Assembly: GCA_907163225.1 (NCBI GenBank)
Contig: OU015322.1
Span: 2,786,060-2,850,059, forward strand
Length of the DNA: 64,000 bases
Origin: an uncultured Rhodocyclaceae bacterium
GTDB taxonomy: Bacteria > Pseudomonadota > Gammaproteobacteria > Burkholderiales > Rhodocyclaceae
Reading direction: 5' to 3'
Shown here: in pieces, positions 1-8,996 of the stretch
How the letters are laid out: each line of letters starts with the position of its first letter
Numbering within the stretch: the first letter of the stretch is position 1
Made by a program: the position numbers and the translations under genes
Notes under the pieces: generated by a model
Told to the model about the DNA's origin: nothing
The model's database searches: none
What the model saw: the letters and a program-made list of their open reading frames with translations, nothing else

Positions 1-934
1 CGCCGACCTCATCCTGCCGACCGCCATGTGGGTCGAGAAGGAAGGCGCCTACGGCAATGCCGAGCGTCGCACGCAACTGTGGCGCCAGCAGGTCAAAGCG
101 CCAGGTGAGGCTAAATCCGACTTGTGGCAGGTGATGGAGTTCGCCAAGCGCTTCAAGATGGAAGAAGTCTGGCCGGCGGAACTGCTCGCCAAGGCGCCGA
201 AGCTCAAGGGCAAGACGATGTTCGATGCCCTGTTCGCCAACGGCGTGGTCAACAAGTATCCGGTCAAGGAAACTCAGGCCGGCTTCGACAACGATGAATC
301 CAAACACTTCGGCTTCTACGTGCAGAAGGGCTTGTTCGAGGAATACGCAGCGTTCGGTCGCGGTCATGGCCATGACCTTGCCCCGTTCGAAACCTACCAC
401 CAAGCCCGCGGTCTGCGCTGGCCGGTGGTCGGTGGCAAGGAAACGCTGTGGCGCTTCCGCGAAGGCTACGATCCGTACGTCAAGAAGGGCGAGGGCGTGA
501 AGTTCTACGGCCACAAGGACGGCAAGGCAGTCATCTTCGCGTTGCCTTACCAGCAGCCTCCCGAGATGCCGGACAAGGAATTCGACATGTGGTTGTCTAC
601 CGGCCGCGTGCTGGAGCATTGGCACACTGGCACGATGACTCGTCGCGTTCCCGAGCTTTACAAGGCCTTCCCGGATGCGGTCGTCTTCATGCACCCGGAT
701 GATGCCAAGGCGCGTGGTCTGCAGCGCGGCATGGAGGTCAAGGTAGCCTCGCGGCGCGGAGAAATCCAGTTGCGCGTCGAGACGCGCGGTCGGAACAAGC
801 CGCCCCGTGGCTTGGTTTTCATTCCCTTCTTTGATGCCGGTCGCCTGATCAACAAGTTGACGTTGGATGCGACTTGTCCGATTTCCAAGGAAACGGATTA
901 CAAGAAGTGTGCCGTCAAGGTGACCCGGGCCTGA
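1..934 (+). CDS. napA: Periplasmic nitrate reductase catalytic subunit NapA, C-terminal part
   Basis: The frame is open from base 2 and ends with TGA at 932-934, so only about the last 310 residues are present. NapA is the Mo-bisMGD subunit that reduces nitrate to nitrite in the periplasm. The visible part carries the molydopterin-dinucleotide binding C-terminal domain, including [17 protein letters not shown] and the end [15 protein letters not shown], which are typical of NapA. napB and napC follow on the same strand. The N-terminal 4Fe-4S and molybdenum-ligand regions lie outside the window. Identification rests on recognised family motifs and on the nap gene order. Confidence 0.95.
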   Translation, partial: ADLILPTAMWVEKEGAYGNAERRTQLWRQQVKAPGEAKSDLWQVMEFAKRFKMEEVWPAELLAKAPKLKGKTMFDALFANGVVNKYPVKETQAGFDNDESKHFGFYVQKGLFEEYAAFGRGHGHDLAPFETYHQARGLRWPVVGGKETLWRFREGYDPYVKKGEGVKFYGHKDGKAVIFALPYQQPPEMPDKEFDMWLSTGRVLEHWHTGTMTRRVPELYKAFPDAVVFMHPDDAKARGLQRGMEVKVASRRGEIQLRVETRGRNKPPRGLVFIPFFDAGRLINKLTLDATCPISKETDYKKCAVKVTRA

Positions 935-961
935 ACTGCCCAGTAAAGAAACGGCTGATTC

Positions 962-990
962 TACGGTCAACCGGAAAAATGAGCCAAAAA
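962..990 (+). repeat. Dispersed TVNRK-type repeat, copy in napA-napB spacer
   Basis: This copy has the core ACGGTCAACCGGAAAAA followed by GAGCCAAAAA. It sits between the napA stop and the napB ribosome binding site and is co-oriented with the operon. It matches copies near 19.8, 34.6, 41.8, 43.6, 44.9, 55.2, 56.3, 57.4 and 60.9 kb. Confidence 0.75.
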
Positions 991-1034
991 GCGAATGGGG
1001 CATCGTCTCCATTCGTTCATCGGAGGTAACAAAT

Positions 1035-1478
1035 ATGAGATTGATCACTGCACTGGCCCTAGCCGCCGGCATGCTCCTGGGGGGAGTTGCCGGCGTCAGC
1101 GCCCAGGAACTGCGAGTGAATGAGATTGGCATCGAGTCGATCGAGGGAAATTCCAAGGTTGATATGTTCCGGCCCGAGAAAGACCAGGCCACCATCCCGC
1201 GCAATTTCCAAAAGCAGCCGCCGCTGATTCCGCACAGCATCAAGGGTTACAACATCACCCAGAATTTCAACAAGTGCATGGACTGCCACTCGAAAGAGCG
1301 TGCCGAGGAAACTGGTGCAACGAAGGTGGCCAAGTCGCACTATCTGGACCGCGAAGACAAGAAGCAATCAAATATTTCTCCGCGCCGCTATTTCTGCATG
1401 CAGTGTCACGTGCCGCAGTTCGACGCCAAGCCGCTCGTCGCCAATACCTATAAGCCGGCAGCCAAGAAGGGGGAATGA
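1035..1478 (+). CDS. napB: Periplasmic nitrate reductase electron-transfer subunit NapB (dihaem cytochrome c)
   Basis: This 147-residue protein has an N-terminal signal peptide ending near VSAQE. It has two c-type haem motifs, CMDCH from about residue 81 and CMQCH from about residue 121, as expected for the dihaem NapB that passes electrons to NapA. GGAGG lies just upstream of the ATG at 1035. The napA stop is 100 bp upstream, and a repeat copy occupies part of that spacer. The 3' end overlaps napC, so the two are probably co-translated. Confidence 0.95.
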   Translation: MRLITALALAAGMLLGGVAGVSAQELRVNEIGIESIEGNSKVDMFRPEKDQATIPRNFQKQPPLIPHSIKGYNITQNFNKCMDCHSKERAEETGATKVAKSHYLDREDKKQSNISPRRYFCMQCHVPQFDAKPLVANTYKPAAKKGE

Positions 1479-2137
1479 TGAGTCTCGATAAATTCACGCC
1501 CACATGGGTCAAGCGCATCGGGCTGGTCACCGTATTGGGCCTGTTCGTAGCCGGTATCGTCTTCTGGGGTGGCTTCAACTGGGCACTGGAATCGACCAAC
1601 AAGGAATCTTTCTGTATTTCCTGTCACGAGATGGAGGAAAACGTCTTCCGGGAGTATCAGAACACCGTTCACTACACGAACAGAACCGGGGTTCGCGCTA
1701 CTTGTCCGGATTGCCACGTGCCCAAGGAGTGGGGGCCAAAGATGATTCGCAAGATCCAGGCATCCAACGAAGTGCTGCACAAGGTTCTAGGCACCATCGA
1801 CACGCCAGAGAAATTCAACATGAAGCGCGGCCAACTCGCCCAGAACGAGTGGAAGCGTATGAAGGCGAACGACTCGCAGGAATGCCGCAATTGCCATCGC
1901 TACGACTACATGGATTACACCGAGCAGGGTGACCGTGCAGGCCGTATGCATCCGACTGCCTTCACGGAGGGTAAGACCTGTATCGATTGCCACAAAGGAA
2001 TCGCCCATCAACTACCTGCTATTGACCAGCACATTGGTAAGCAGAACGACGGCGCTGTCGCCATCTCTCATGGTGAAAAGCCTGTCGAGGCGGCGAAGGA
2101 TGGTGCAAATGAAGAGGCCAAGCCGGCCAGCAAGTAG
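1475..2137 (+). CDS. napC: NapC/NirT-family tetrahaem cytochrome c
   Basis: This 220-residue membrane-anchored quinol dehydrogenase feeds electrons from the quinol pool to NapB/NapA. One membrane helix spans about residues 14-33. Four CXXCH motifs are visible: CISCH (about 47), CPDCH (about 77), CRNCH (about 137) and CIDCH (about 169). The start overlaps the napB stop in ATGATGA, so 1475 and 1478 are both possible ATGs. A lysine- and glutamate-rich C-terminal tail follows the last haem. An intrinsic terminator follows the gene, making napC the end of the operon. Confidence 0.95.
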   Translation: MMSLDKFTPTWVKRIGLVTVLGLFVAGIVFWGGFNWALESTNKESFCISCHEMEENVFREYQNTVHYTNRTGVRATCPDCHVPKEWGPKMIRKIQASNEVLHKVLGTIDTPEKFNMKRGQLAQNEWKRMKANDSQECRNCHRYDYMDYTEQGDRAGRMHPTAFTEGKTCIDCHKGIAHQLPAIDQHIGKQNDGAVAISHGEKPVEAAKDGANEEAKPASK

Positions 2138-2160
2138 GTCAGCTTCGTCCGTATAAAGAC

Positions 2161-2191
2161 AAACCCGGCCGAGCGTCGGGTTTTCTTTTTT
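2161..2191 (+). terminator. Intrinsic terminator after napC
   Basis: A 7-bp stem AAACCCG/CGGGTTT with a 9-base loop is followed by a T-rich run (TTCTTTTTT). It lies about 25 bp after the napC stop. Confidence 0.8.
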
Positions 2192-2356
2192 GCTGGATGC
2201 TGTATCGAACGTATCAATATTACAAATATTCACCCAGTAGCCCGCAAATAGGGGGTCTTGGGCCAACACTTATTCAAATAGGTATGCTACTTTTACTCTG
2301 CTGCCGTTCCGACGGCCAGTTTTCTTAAACACTAATAGGTAACAGGAGGCACTTAG

Positions 2357-2656
2357 ATGAATAAATCCGAGCTGGTCGAAGTTGCTGCAAAAGAAGCTGG
2401 TATTACCAAGGCTGCTGCTGACAAGGCGTTGTCCGCCATTATCGGTGCGGTGGTAAAGACTGTAAGCAAAGGCGAGTCGGTTACTCTCGTTGGTTTCGGT
2501 ACGTTCAAATCTGCCCAGCGCGCAGCGCGCACCGGCAAGAACCCGAAGACTGGTGCAACGCTGAAGATTCCCGCGACTACGGTCCCGAAATTTACTGCTG
2601 GTACGGCTTTCAAGGCTTCGGTTGCCCCCAAGAAGACCGCTGCCAAGAAGAAGTAG
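2357..2656 (+). CDS. HU-family DNA-binding protein
   Basis: This 99-residue protein starts MNKSELVEVAAKEAGITK and contains the HU fold and beta-arm region (GFGTFKSAQRAARTGKNPKTG). HU bends DNA and organises the nucleoid. It differs from the roughly 90-residue E. coli HU by an extra basic C-terminal tail, PKKTAAKKK, which may add nonspecific DNA affinity. AGGAGG lies 7 bases before the ATG. The gene appears monocistronic, with a terminator directly after it. Confidence 0.93.
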   Translation: MNKSELVEVAAKEAGITKAAADKALSAIIGAVVKTVSKGESVTLVGFGTFKSAQRAARTGKNPKTGATLKIPATTVPKFTAGTAFKASVAPKKTAAKKK

Positions 2657-2672
2657 TCCAGTGTTGTCGAAT

Positions 2673-2706
2673 GCGGGGTTCGTCTTTGACGGGCTCCGCT
2701 TTTTTT
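2673..2706 (+). terminator. Intrinsic terminator after HU gene
   Basis: A 10-bp stem with three G-T wobbles (GCGGGGTTCG with CGGGCTCCGC) and a 7-base loop is followed by a run of seven T. It lies 17 bp after the HU stop. Confidence 0.8.
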
Positions 2707-2714
2707 AAGTCGCA

Positions 2715-3080
2715 ATGAACAATCCGAATCCAGAAAATCCCCCCGAAAATCCAGTTGCTGTTGTTCAGCCGCTAGATAACCGCCGCCGTCTGCGCGAGCT
2801 TCTTTCGGTCCCCGAACGTGATCGGACTGATGAGCAATGGGACGAAATTATTGAGTTGGAGATCCAGCTTGCTCCTGGGAATCGCGCGTCTAGTAACGAG
2901 CCTCTCGGTGGGACTCCTAGCCGTAATAGTGCCGCGCCCTATGGCAATAAACCCAGTGGCGGTGGTGGTGCCGGCGGAGCTGCTGGCCAGCAGCAAAAAA
3001 AGCATCGCCCTCGCGCCAACAACAATCGCCGCCCGCGTCAGAACAAGCCGCAATCCGGTGGTAGCGGTACGCCCGTCTGA
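2715..3080 (+). CDS. Small low-complexity hypothetical protein
   Basis: This 121-residue ORF has an acidic N-terminal half (a helical stretch RRRLRELLSVPERDRTDEQW) and a C-terminal half rich in Gly, Gln, Asn, Arg and Lys. There is no signal peptide or membrane segment. No clear ribosome binding site is visible, and the start sits immediately after the HU terminator. The function is not recognised. The charged N-terminal segment argues for a real protein, but the ORF could be spurious. It precedes the ubiquinone hydroxylase gene by 40 bp. Confidence 0.5.
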   Translation: MNNPNPENPPENPVAVVQPLDNRRRLRELLSVPERDRTDEQWDEIIELEIQLAPGNRASSNEPLGGTPSRNSAAPYGNKPSGGGGAGGAAGQQQKKHRPRANNNRRPRQNKPQSGGSGTPV

Positions 3081-3120
3081 TTTGCTTGCTCCCCTCTCCT
3101 GAAGCGGCATAGTTGCCGTC

Positions 3121-4284
3121 ATGCAGCAGTTTGATCTAATCATCGTTGGTGGTGGACTGGCCGGTGCAAGCTTGGCGCTAGCTTTGCGCAATACGCGCCT
3201 GAGCATTGCTTTGGTTGAAAGTCAGCCGCCACGTCGCGCGGACGGATGGGATGCTCGCGTGTATGCGATTAGCCCCGCCAATGCTGAGTTTCTCGAAAGT
3301 ATCGGTGCTTGGCGGCATCTCGATACATCACGCATGGCGCCTATCCGTGCCATGCAAGTTTATGGCGATGCTGCCGGTCGACTGGATTTTTCGGCGTATG
3401 AAACCGGGGTTTCTGAATTGGGCTGGATTCTTGAATCCTCCCTGATGGCCTGCGAATTCTGGGAAAGCGCCAAGCGACAAAGCAATCTGACGATGTTTTG
3501 CCCGGCACGTCCCGCGTCGCTAGAGTTTCGCCAGGATGCTGCCATCCTTCAGTTGAGTGACAGCACGACGCTCTCCGCCAAGCTCTTGGTCGGGGCTGAT
3601 GGGCGAGACTCATGGGTGCGTGAGGCGGCCGGCCTCAAGGCGTTCAACAAGCCTTACGGTGAAAAAGGGGTTGTTGCCAATTTTTCTACCGAGAAACCGC
3701 ATAACAATAGGGCTTTTCAATGGTTTAGGGATGATGGCGTACTCGCCTATCTTCCATTGCCTGGGAACCGGATTTCCATTGTTTGGTCGATACAAGATGA
3801 TTCTGCTGACCAAGTATGCGCTTTGCCTTCTGACTTGCTGTGTGGGCGGGTTGCCGAGGCGGGTGACCATGTTCTGGGGCGCCTTGAGTTGCTAACTGCT
3901 CCCGCCGCTTTTCCGCTTCGCCTGATGCGCGTTCCGCAGACTGTGGCGCCGCGCTTGGCGCTGGTCGGCGATGCGGCTCATGGCATCCATCCGCTTTCAG
4001 GGCATGGCATCAATCTGGGTTTTCAGGATGCCATGGTTCTCGCCAGTCAACTGGCTGCAACACAGCCGTGGCACGATATAGGTCAAGTGCGCTTCCTGCA
4101 GCGCTACCAGCGGGCTCGTCGTGAAGAAACTGTTCTGATGCAGACCACGACAGATAGTCTTCGTCGTTTGTTCAGGGCGTCGTCGCCAGGCTTACGTCCG
4201 TTGCGCAATCTCGGTCTCAGCCTCGGTAACCGACTTCCATTGTTAAAAAATGCCTTGGTGCGATACGCTCTCGGCGTCCTTTAG
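3121..4284 (+). CDS. UbiH/UbiF/VisC-family FAD-dependent hydroxylase
   Basis: This 387-residue flavoprotein monooxygenase is of the family that hydroxylates the ubiquinone precursor ring. The N-terminal Rossmann motif is IIVGGGLAGASLALAL. The middle motif GADGRDSWVR and the C-terminal FAD/ribityl motif LVGDAAHGIHPLSGHGINLG are intact. Which ring position it acts on (UbiH, UbiF, UbiI or the broader UbiM type) cannot be read from motifs alone. dsbC starts 10 bp after its stop behind AGGAG, so the two are probably one transcript. Confidence 0.88.
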   Translation: MQQFDLIIVGGGLAGASLALALRNTRLSIALVESQPPRRADGWDARVYAISPANAEFLESIGAWRHLDTSRMAPIRAMQVYGDAAGRLDFSAYETGVSELGWILESSLMACEFWESAKRQSNLTMFCPARPASLEFRQDAAILQLSDSTTLSAKLLVGADGRDSWVREAAGLKAFNKPYGEKGVVANFSTEKPHNNRAFQWFRDDGVLAYLPLPGNRISIVWSIQDDSADQVCALPSDLLCGRVAEAGDHVLGRLELLTAPAAFPLRLMRVPQTVAPRLALVGDAAHGIHPLSGHGINLGFQDAMVLASQLAATQPWHDIGQVRFLQRYQRARREETVLMQTTTDSLRRLFRASSPGLRPLRNLGLSLGNRLPLLKNALVRYALGVL

Positions 4285-4293
4285 GAGAATCGC

Positions 4294-4998
4294 ATGTTGA
4301 AGAAATTGTTGCTGCCAGTTCTGTTGTCTGTGCTTTGTCTGAATGCTGCGGCGGATGAGGCAGAGATTCGGAAATCCATGGAGGCCAAGCTCGGTGCCAA
4401 GGTGGAAAGTGTGACGAAGTCAGGATATATGGGGCTTTACGAGGTTTATGCCGACGGCAACATTTTCTATACGGATGAGAAAATGACGGCGATCGTCGTA
4501 AGTGGCCAGCTGATAGATGCCAAGACGATGAAAAATGTTACGGACGAGCGAATGAAGAAGCTTACAGCTATCAAATTCGGTGAATTGCCGCTCGACCGCG
4601 CCATCAAGCAAGTGCGAGGTGATGGCAAGCGTGTTTTGGCGACTTTTGAGGATCCGAACTGCGGATATTGCAAGCGCTTGGCCAAGGATTTCCTGAGGCT
4701 TGAAAATGTAACGATTTATACCTTTCTGCTGCCCATTCTTTCTGAAGATTCGGTTCGAAAGTCAAAGCAGATTTGGTGCTCTGCAGATCGAGCAAAGGCC
4801 TGGAATGACTGGATGGTTGATGGCAAGGCCCCTTCCGGGCGTGAAGACTGTGATACTGCAGCAGTCACAAAAAATCAGGAGTTCGGCCGCAAGCTCAACA
4901 TCACTGGTACGCCCACGATATTCTTTGCTGACGGGGAGCGTGTACCCGGAGCTGTGCCTTTGGCGCGAATCGAACAGAAGCTTAGCCAGATCAAGTAG
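4294..4998 (+). CDS. dsbC: Periplasmic disulfide isomerase DsbC
   Basis: This 234-residue protein has a signal peptide (about residues 1-20). An N-terminal dimerisation domain is followed by a thioredoxin fold with the active-site CGYC at residues 123-126 and the cis-Pro motif TGTPTIFF. DsbC rearranges wrong disulfides in secreted proteins. That is relevant here because NapB and NapC are multi-cysteine cytochromes, although that link is only contextual. AGGAG lies 7 bases before the ATG. Confidence 0.93.
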   Translation: MLKKLLLPVLLSVLCLNAAADEAEIRKSMEAKLGAKVESVTKSGYMGLYEVYADGNIFYTDEKMTAIVVSGQLIDAKTMKNVTDERMKKLTAIKFGELPLDRAIKQVRGDGKRVLATFEDPNCGYCKRLAKDFLRLENVTIYTFLLPILSEDSVRKSKQIWCSADRAKAWNDWMVDGKAPSGREDCDTAAVTKNQEFGRKLNITGTPTIFFADGERVPGAVPLARIEQKLSQIK

Positions 4999-5070
4999 CC
5001 TCAATAGATGTGGGCTGGCCTTCGAGGCCTCTGCTCTAACGTTACTGCGGCCCACTGAGGGTATGGCTTC

Positions 5071-7041
5071 TTGCGGTTGAAATCCTCCTCCGGGCGATGG
5101 ATCGGTCGTGTATTTGGGCCGCGGCTTCGGCTTGTCCTGTTTTTTTTGCTGACCTGGCTGGGCGTCGCGGTGTTGTTGGGCTTTCTTCTCTCTGAAGGTC
5201 GGCGCGAGGCAGAACGAAAGGCGCACTCCGATGCGGTCGGCGTATCCGCACTCCTGGAGGCGAGGCTGGCAGCAACACTTCGGCGGCTACAGGGCGACTT
5301 GGAAGATTTGTCCGCTACGCTCCCGCGTGATGCCTTCAAGCCAGCGTTGCTTGAACGATACCGCGATGCGGTAACCGGTACCTTGGCTTTGCATGCAGGT
5401 CATTTTCCCGAAGTTGCTGGCTTTCATGTCGTCGATGCATCGGGCAGTTTTCTGTTTGCCTCGAACCGCCTTCTTCAGAAGTCTGAGGCTAATTCTCTTG
5501 CCTACCCCCCCTTGTCTTTTTCCGGCCCGGACAATTCGCTCAGTTTTTCCGAAGTGGCGCATGACCGTGTCTCCGGCCACTCGCTGATGGCTGTGGCCAT
5601 AGCTGTGCGCGATGCTCGTGGCGAGTTGCATGGGGGGGTTGTCGCACAGCTTGATCTTACCTATCTTGCTAAAACGTTTGACGCGATCAACGTGGGGAGC
5701 AATGGCGTCATCTCGCTTCGTCGGGTCGATGACTCGCGTCTTATCGTTCGTCGTCCGGAACGCCTGGAGCTGATTAATCAGGCAGTTGTGAACAATCCTC
5801 TGCATCAGCGACTGGCAGCTGGTGAAAGGCAGGGAACGATTCGCTTTCGGGCAACTATTGACGGTATTGAACGCATTTATGCTTTTCAGCGCATCGAGGA
5901 ATATCCACTTTATTTGACGACAGGGCTGGCTACCTCGGATTACCTTGCTGAGTGGCGAAAAATGTTAGGCATGGCCGGCGCATCGGCGCTCCTGCTCTTT
6001 CTGTCTCTTTCCCTGGTTCTGATCCGCCTCATGCGCGCTGAGAATGAAGAGGGCGTTGTCGCAGCCAAGCTGGTCGGGAGCGAGGCTCGCTACCGCATGT
6101 TGGCGGAAAATAGCCATGACGTAATCTGGACGCTCGACATTGCAACCCGGCGCTATACCTATGTCAGTCCTTCCGTGACCGGAATGAGTGGTTTTCTGCC
6201 TGAGGAGATTGTGGGGCAAGCCATGGATTCACGCTTGACGCCGGAATCGGCAGAGCGTGTGATTCATGAGGTCGATCAACGTTTGCGACGAATTGCGGCT
6301 GGCGACAAGACGGCGAGCGTCGTGGTCTCCGAGTTGGAGCAAATCTGCAAGAATGGCGAAGTCATTTCGACTGAAGTGGTTTCGAGCTATTTGCTGGATT
6401 CAGAGGGGGTCGCACACACGATTCTCGGGATAACCCGCAATGTCAGTGAGCGCAAGGCAGCGGATCTTGCACTTCGCGAGACGAATCGGCAATTGCATGC
6501 CCGCATCGAAGAAATTGGGCGCCTCCAGGTCGCGCTTCAGGAGTTGGCTGTGCGCGATAGTTTGACCGGATTGTACAACCGCCGATACATGGATGAGACG
6601 CTAGAGCGAGAGGTTTCCCGGGCGCGCCGAGAGGGAAATCCACTGTCGCTGGTAATGCTAGATATTGACTATTTCAAGCGGGTAAACGACACCTACGGTC
6701 ATCAAGTAGGTGACGAGGTCTTGAAGATGCTGGCAACTATCCTTCTCGCGGATATTCGCGCGGAGGACGTTGCCTGTCGCTACGGCGGCGAGGAATTCCT
6801 CATTTTGTTGCCGAATATGCCGCTTGATACGGCAATGCAGCGGGCTCAAGGATGGCGGAAGGCAGTTGAAGAGTTGTCTGTTGTATTGGGGAATTTCAAT
6901 ATTACTTTCACTATTTCCCTGGGGGTGGCCGCATATCCCGAGCACGGCAAAACCCCGGATGATCTGACTCGTTGCGCCGATCAGGCGCTCTACCGGGCCA
7001 AAAACCAAGGGCGCAATCAGGTCACCGTTTTTTCGGCCTGA
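5071..7041 (+). CDS. Membrane-bound sensory diguanylate cyclase (periplasmic sensor-PAS-GGDEF)
   Basis: This 656-residue protein makes cyclic di-GMP. Membrane helix 1 (about 18-40) and helix 2 (about 298-320) enclose a periplasmic CACHE-like sensor region. A PAS domain follows at about 336-455, then a short coiled linker, then a GGDEF domain. The signature is GGEEF near residue 572. The inhibitory RxxD site (RAED) lies exactly five residues before it, so product inhibition is likely. The start is TTG at 5071; no in-frame ATG occurs before the first membrane helix, so the exact start is uncertain. It is a single gene between dsbC and the dcw promoter. Confidence 0.9.
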   Translation: MRLKSSSGRWIGRVFGPRLRLVLFFLLTWLGVAVLLGFLLSEGRREAERKAHSDAVGVSALLEARLAATLRRLQGDLEDLSATLPRDAFKPALLERYRDAVTGTLALHAGHFPEVAGFHVVDASGSFLFASNRLLQKSEANSLAYPPLSFSGPDNSLSFSEVAHDRVSGHSLMAVAIAVRDARGELHGGVVAQLDLTYLAKTFDAINVGSNGVISLRRVDDSRLIVRRPERLELINQAVVNNPLHQRLAAGERQGTIRFRATIDGIERIYAFQRIEEYPLYLTTGLATSDYLAEWRKMLGMAGASALLLFLSLSLVLIRLMRAENEEGVVAAKLVGSEARYRMLAENSHDVIWTLDIATRRYTYVSPSVTGMSGFLPEEIVGQAMDSRLTPESAERVIHEVDQRLRRIAAGDKTASVVVSELEQICKNGEVISTEVVSSYLLDSEGVAHTILGITRNVSERKAADLALRETNRQLHARIEEIGRLQVALQELAVRDSLTGLYNRRYMDETLEREVSRARREGNPLSLVMLDIDYFKRVNDTYGHQVGDEVLKMLATILLADIRAEDVACRYGGEEFLILLPNMPLDTAMQRAQGWRKAVEELSVVLGNFNITFTISLGVAAYPEHGKTPDDLTRCADQALYRAKNQGRNQVTVFSA

Positions 7042-7083
7042 CACGAAGCACCCGGCCTCCCGCCGGATCGGCGACCGCCCCGC

Positions 7084-7141
7084 GCTGACACCAAACTCAT
7101 ACCGCTTTGGCATGCGGCTATCTTGGGTGTCGCCAGCTTTT
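7084..7141 (+). terminator. Possible terminator after the diguanylate cyclase gene
   Basis: An interrupted hairpin pairs GCTG-CACC-CCGC with GCGG-GGTG-CAGC and is followed by TTTT. The paired blocks are separated by bulges, so this is a weak call. The rest of the 7042-7269 stretch is AT-rich (7160-7270) and shows no gene. Confidence 0.35.
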
Positions 7142-7269
7142 CCCACTCCTTACAAGTCACTTTAAGTGTCAATCTTCGCCCATTGATTTCTAAGGGAAAA
7201 TTTTCTCCAAAATCAGTACAAAATTCTCTCTAAGTCCTTGTTGCATAAGAAATATTTGCAATATCTCTA

Positions 7270-7298
7270 TTGACGGTAAGGGGTTGTTGTTCTAAAGT
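7270..7298 (+). promoter_or_regulatory. Sigma-70 promoter of the dcw cluster
   Basis: A -35 TTGACG (7270-7275) and a -10 TAAAGT (7293-7298) are separated by exactly 17 bp, 45 bp upstream of mraZ. The -10 overlaps the first MraZ box, which suits autorepression. Confidence 0.65.
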
Positions 7299-7331
7299 GG
7301 AGAAACGTGTTGAAAAGTGGGTAAACGGGGG
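7297..7331 (+). promoter_or_regulatory. MraZ operator: four boxes at 10-bp spacing
   Basis: Four 5-mers, GTGGA, GTGTT, GTGGG and GGGGG, start at 7297, 7307, 7317 and 7327, a perfect 10-bp period. MraZ is known to bind repeats of TGGGN type with 5-nt spacers ahead of its own gene. The array ends 11 bp before the mraZ start and overlaps the -10. Confidence 0.75.
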
Positions 7332-7342
7332 GTTGGAAGAGG

Positions 7343-7789
7343 ATGTTTGAAGGCGCAGCTGCACTCAGTCTGGATGCGAAGGGACGGCTTGCCATACCGG
7401 CAAGGCACCGTGAGTCCCTGCTCGCTGCCGCTGAGGGTGGTTTGGTGCTGACGGCGCATCCGCATCGCTGCTTGTTGCTTTACCCCTCGCCGGCCTGGCA
7501 GCCAATTCGCGACCAGATTCTTCGGGCTTCTAGCCTCGATCCCCGTGCTGCCTCGATCAAGCGCGTGCTGGTCGGAAATGCGCGCACCGAGGAGCCGGAT
7601 TCGGCGGGGCGCATCCTGATTGCGCCGGAGTTGCGCGAGTACGCACAGTTTCAAAAGACGGTTTATCTGGTCGGTATGGGAGCGCACTTCGAGATATGGA
7701 GCGAGGCGGGCTGGAAGCAGCAGAATGATCTGGCTGCTGAGGCGCTGTCGGGTGATCTTCCTCCGGGCTTCGGGGATCTCGTCCTGTGA
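7343..7789 (+). CDS. mraZ: Transcriptional regulator MraZ
   Basis: This 148-residue protein has two SpoVT/AbrB-like half-domains, visible as [17 protein letters not shown] and [16 protein letters not shown]. MraZ is the first gene of the dcw cluster and represses its own promoter through the boxes immediately upstream. A purine-rich GGAAGAGG precedes the ATG. The stop overlaps the GTG start of rsmH, implying translational coupling. Confidence 0.95.
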   Translation: MFEGAAALSLDAKGRLAIPARHRESLLAAAEGGLVLTAHPHRCLLLYPSPAWQPIRDQILRASSLDPRAASIKRVLVGNARTEEPDSAGRILIAPELREYAQFQKTVYLVGMGAHFEIWSEAGWKQQNDLAAEALSGDLPPGFGDLVL

Positions 7790-8712
7790 CCGGTGGTGCC
7801 GCCCATGTGACGGTACTGCTCGAAGAGGCGGTGGATTCTCTGGCGATCAAAGCTGATGGGCGCTACGTTGATGCCACCTTCGGGCGGGGTGGTCATAGTC
7901 GCCGAATTCTTTCCGGGTTGAATGAAAAAGGCCGCCTGGTGGCGGTTGACCGTGATCCGCAGGCAATCGCCGCGGGTGCGCAGATTTGCGACCCCCGTTT
8001 TTTGCTGGTGCATCGGGCATTCGGTGAATTGGCCGAGGCGGCTGATGAGGCGCGCATCAGCGATGTGGATGGAATTTTGTTTGACGTGGGGGTGTCGTCG
8101 CCGCAAATCGACGATGGGGAGCGCGGCTTCAGTTTTCGCTACGACGCGCCGCTCGACATGCGTATGGATACCACGCAGGGCGAGACGGCGGCCGAGTGGC
8201 TGGCGCGTGCGGAAATAAGGGACATAACGGAGGTCATTAGAAACTATGGCGAAGAACGGTTTGCTTTCCAGATTGCAAAGAAGGTTGTGGCTGCTCGGGT
8301 CGAACAACCTATTGTCACAACAGGTCAGTTCGCGGCCCTCGTACGCGAGACCGTGCGCACCCGTGAGCCAGGGCAGGACCCGGCGACGCGCAGCTTTCAA
8401 GCTTTACGGATTCATATCAATCAAGAACTCCGCCAGCTGGAGGTAGCCCTGCCGCAGGCGCTGGATTTGCTCAAGACGGGTGGCCGGCTGGTGGTGATTT
8501 CCTTCCATTCGCTCGAAGACCGTATTGTCAAAAACTTCATGCGCGATCAGTCGATTGCTGACGACCTGCCCAAAGGCTTGCCTTTGCGTGCCGACCAGTT
8601 GCCGCAGCCCAAGCTGCGCCTGATCGGCAAGCCGGTGAAGGCGTCGGCGGCGGAGGTCGCGGCGAATCCGCGGGCGCGCAGCGCTGTGATGCGCGTGGCG
8701 GAGAAATTGTAA
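7786..8712 (+). CDS. rsmH: 16S rRNA m4C1402 methyltransferase RsmH
   Basis: This 308-residue SAM-dependent enzyme (formerly MraW) methylates N4 of C1402 of 16S rRNA. The motifs [11 protein letters not shown] and [11 protein letters not shown] near the N-terminus and [12 protein letters not shown] near the C-terminus are diagnostic. The start is GTG at 7786, overlapping the mraZ stop by 4 bp. The stop overlaps the ftsL ATG by one base. Confidence 0.96.
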   Translation: MTGGAAHVTVLLEEAVDSLAIKADGRYVDATFGRGGHSRRILSGLNEKGRLVAVDRDPQAIAAGAQICDPRFLLVHRAFGELAEAADEARISDVDGILFDVGVSSPQIDDGERGFSFRYDAPLDMRMDTTQGETAAEWLARAEIRDITEVIRNYGEERFAFQIAKKVVAARVEQPIVTTGQFAALVRETVRTREPGQDPATRSFQALRIHINQELRQLEVALPQALDLLKTGGRLVVISFHSLEDRIVKNFMRDQSIADDLPKGLPLRADQLPQPKLRLIGKPVKASAAEVAANPRARSAVMRVAEKL

Positions 8713-8996
8713 TGCTCCGCTTCAATGTGATTCTTCTCATGGTGGTCGTTGTTTGTGCGCTGGGTGTCGTGACGTCGCAGCACCGTGCGCGCAAGCTGTT
8801 CCAGGCGCTGGAGGCAGAGCAGGAGCGGGCGCGTCAGCTGGATGTGGAGTACGGCCAGCTCCAGCTTGAAATGTCTACCTGGGCGAATCACCCGCGGATT
8901 GAAAAAATTGCCCGTGAGCGTTTGCGCATGCTGACGCCGGATTCGGCGGTTCGGGCGCCGGCGGCTGTTGTGGCCGTTCCGAAAGGGGGGCGTTGA
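8712..8996 (+). CDS. ftsL: Cell division protein FtsL
   Basis: This 94-residue bitopic protein has a short cytoplasmic end, one membrane helix (about residues 3-20) and a periplasmic coiled coil (QALEAEQERARQLDVEYGQL). FtsL forms a complex with FtsQ and FtsB and activates FtsW/FtsI. Identification rests on size, topology and position between rsmH and ftsI. It overlaps both neighbours by one base. Confidence 0.92.
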   Translation: MLRFNVILLMVVVVCALGVVTSQHRARKLFQALEAEQERARQLDVEYGQLQLEMSTWANHPRIEKIARERLRMLTPDSAVRAPAAVVAVPKGGR

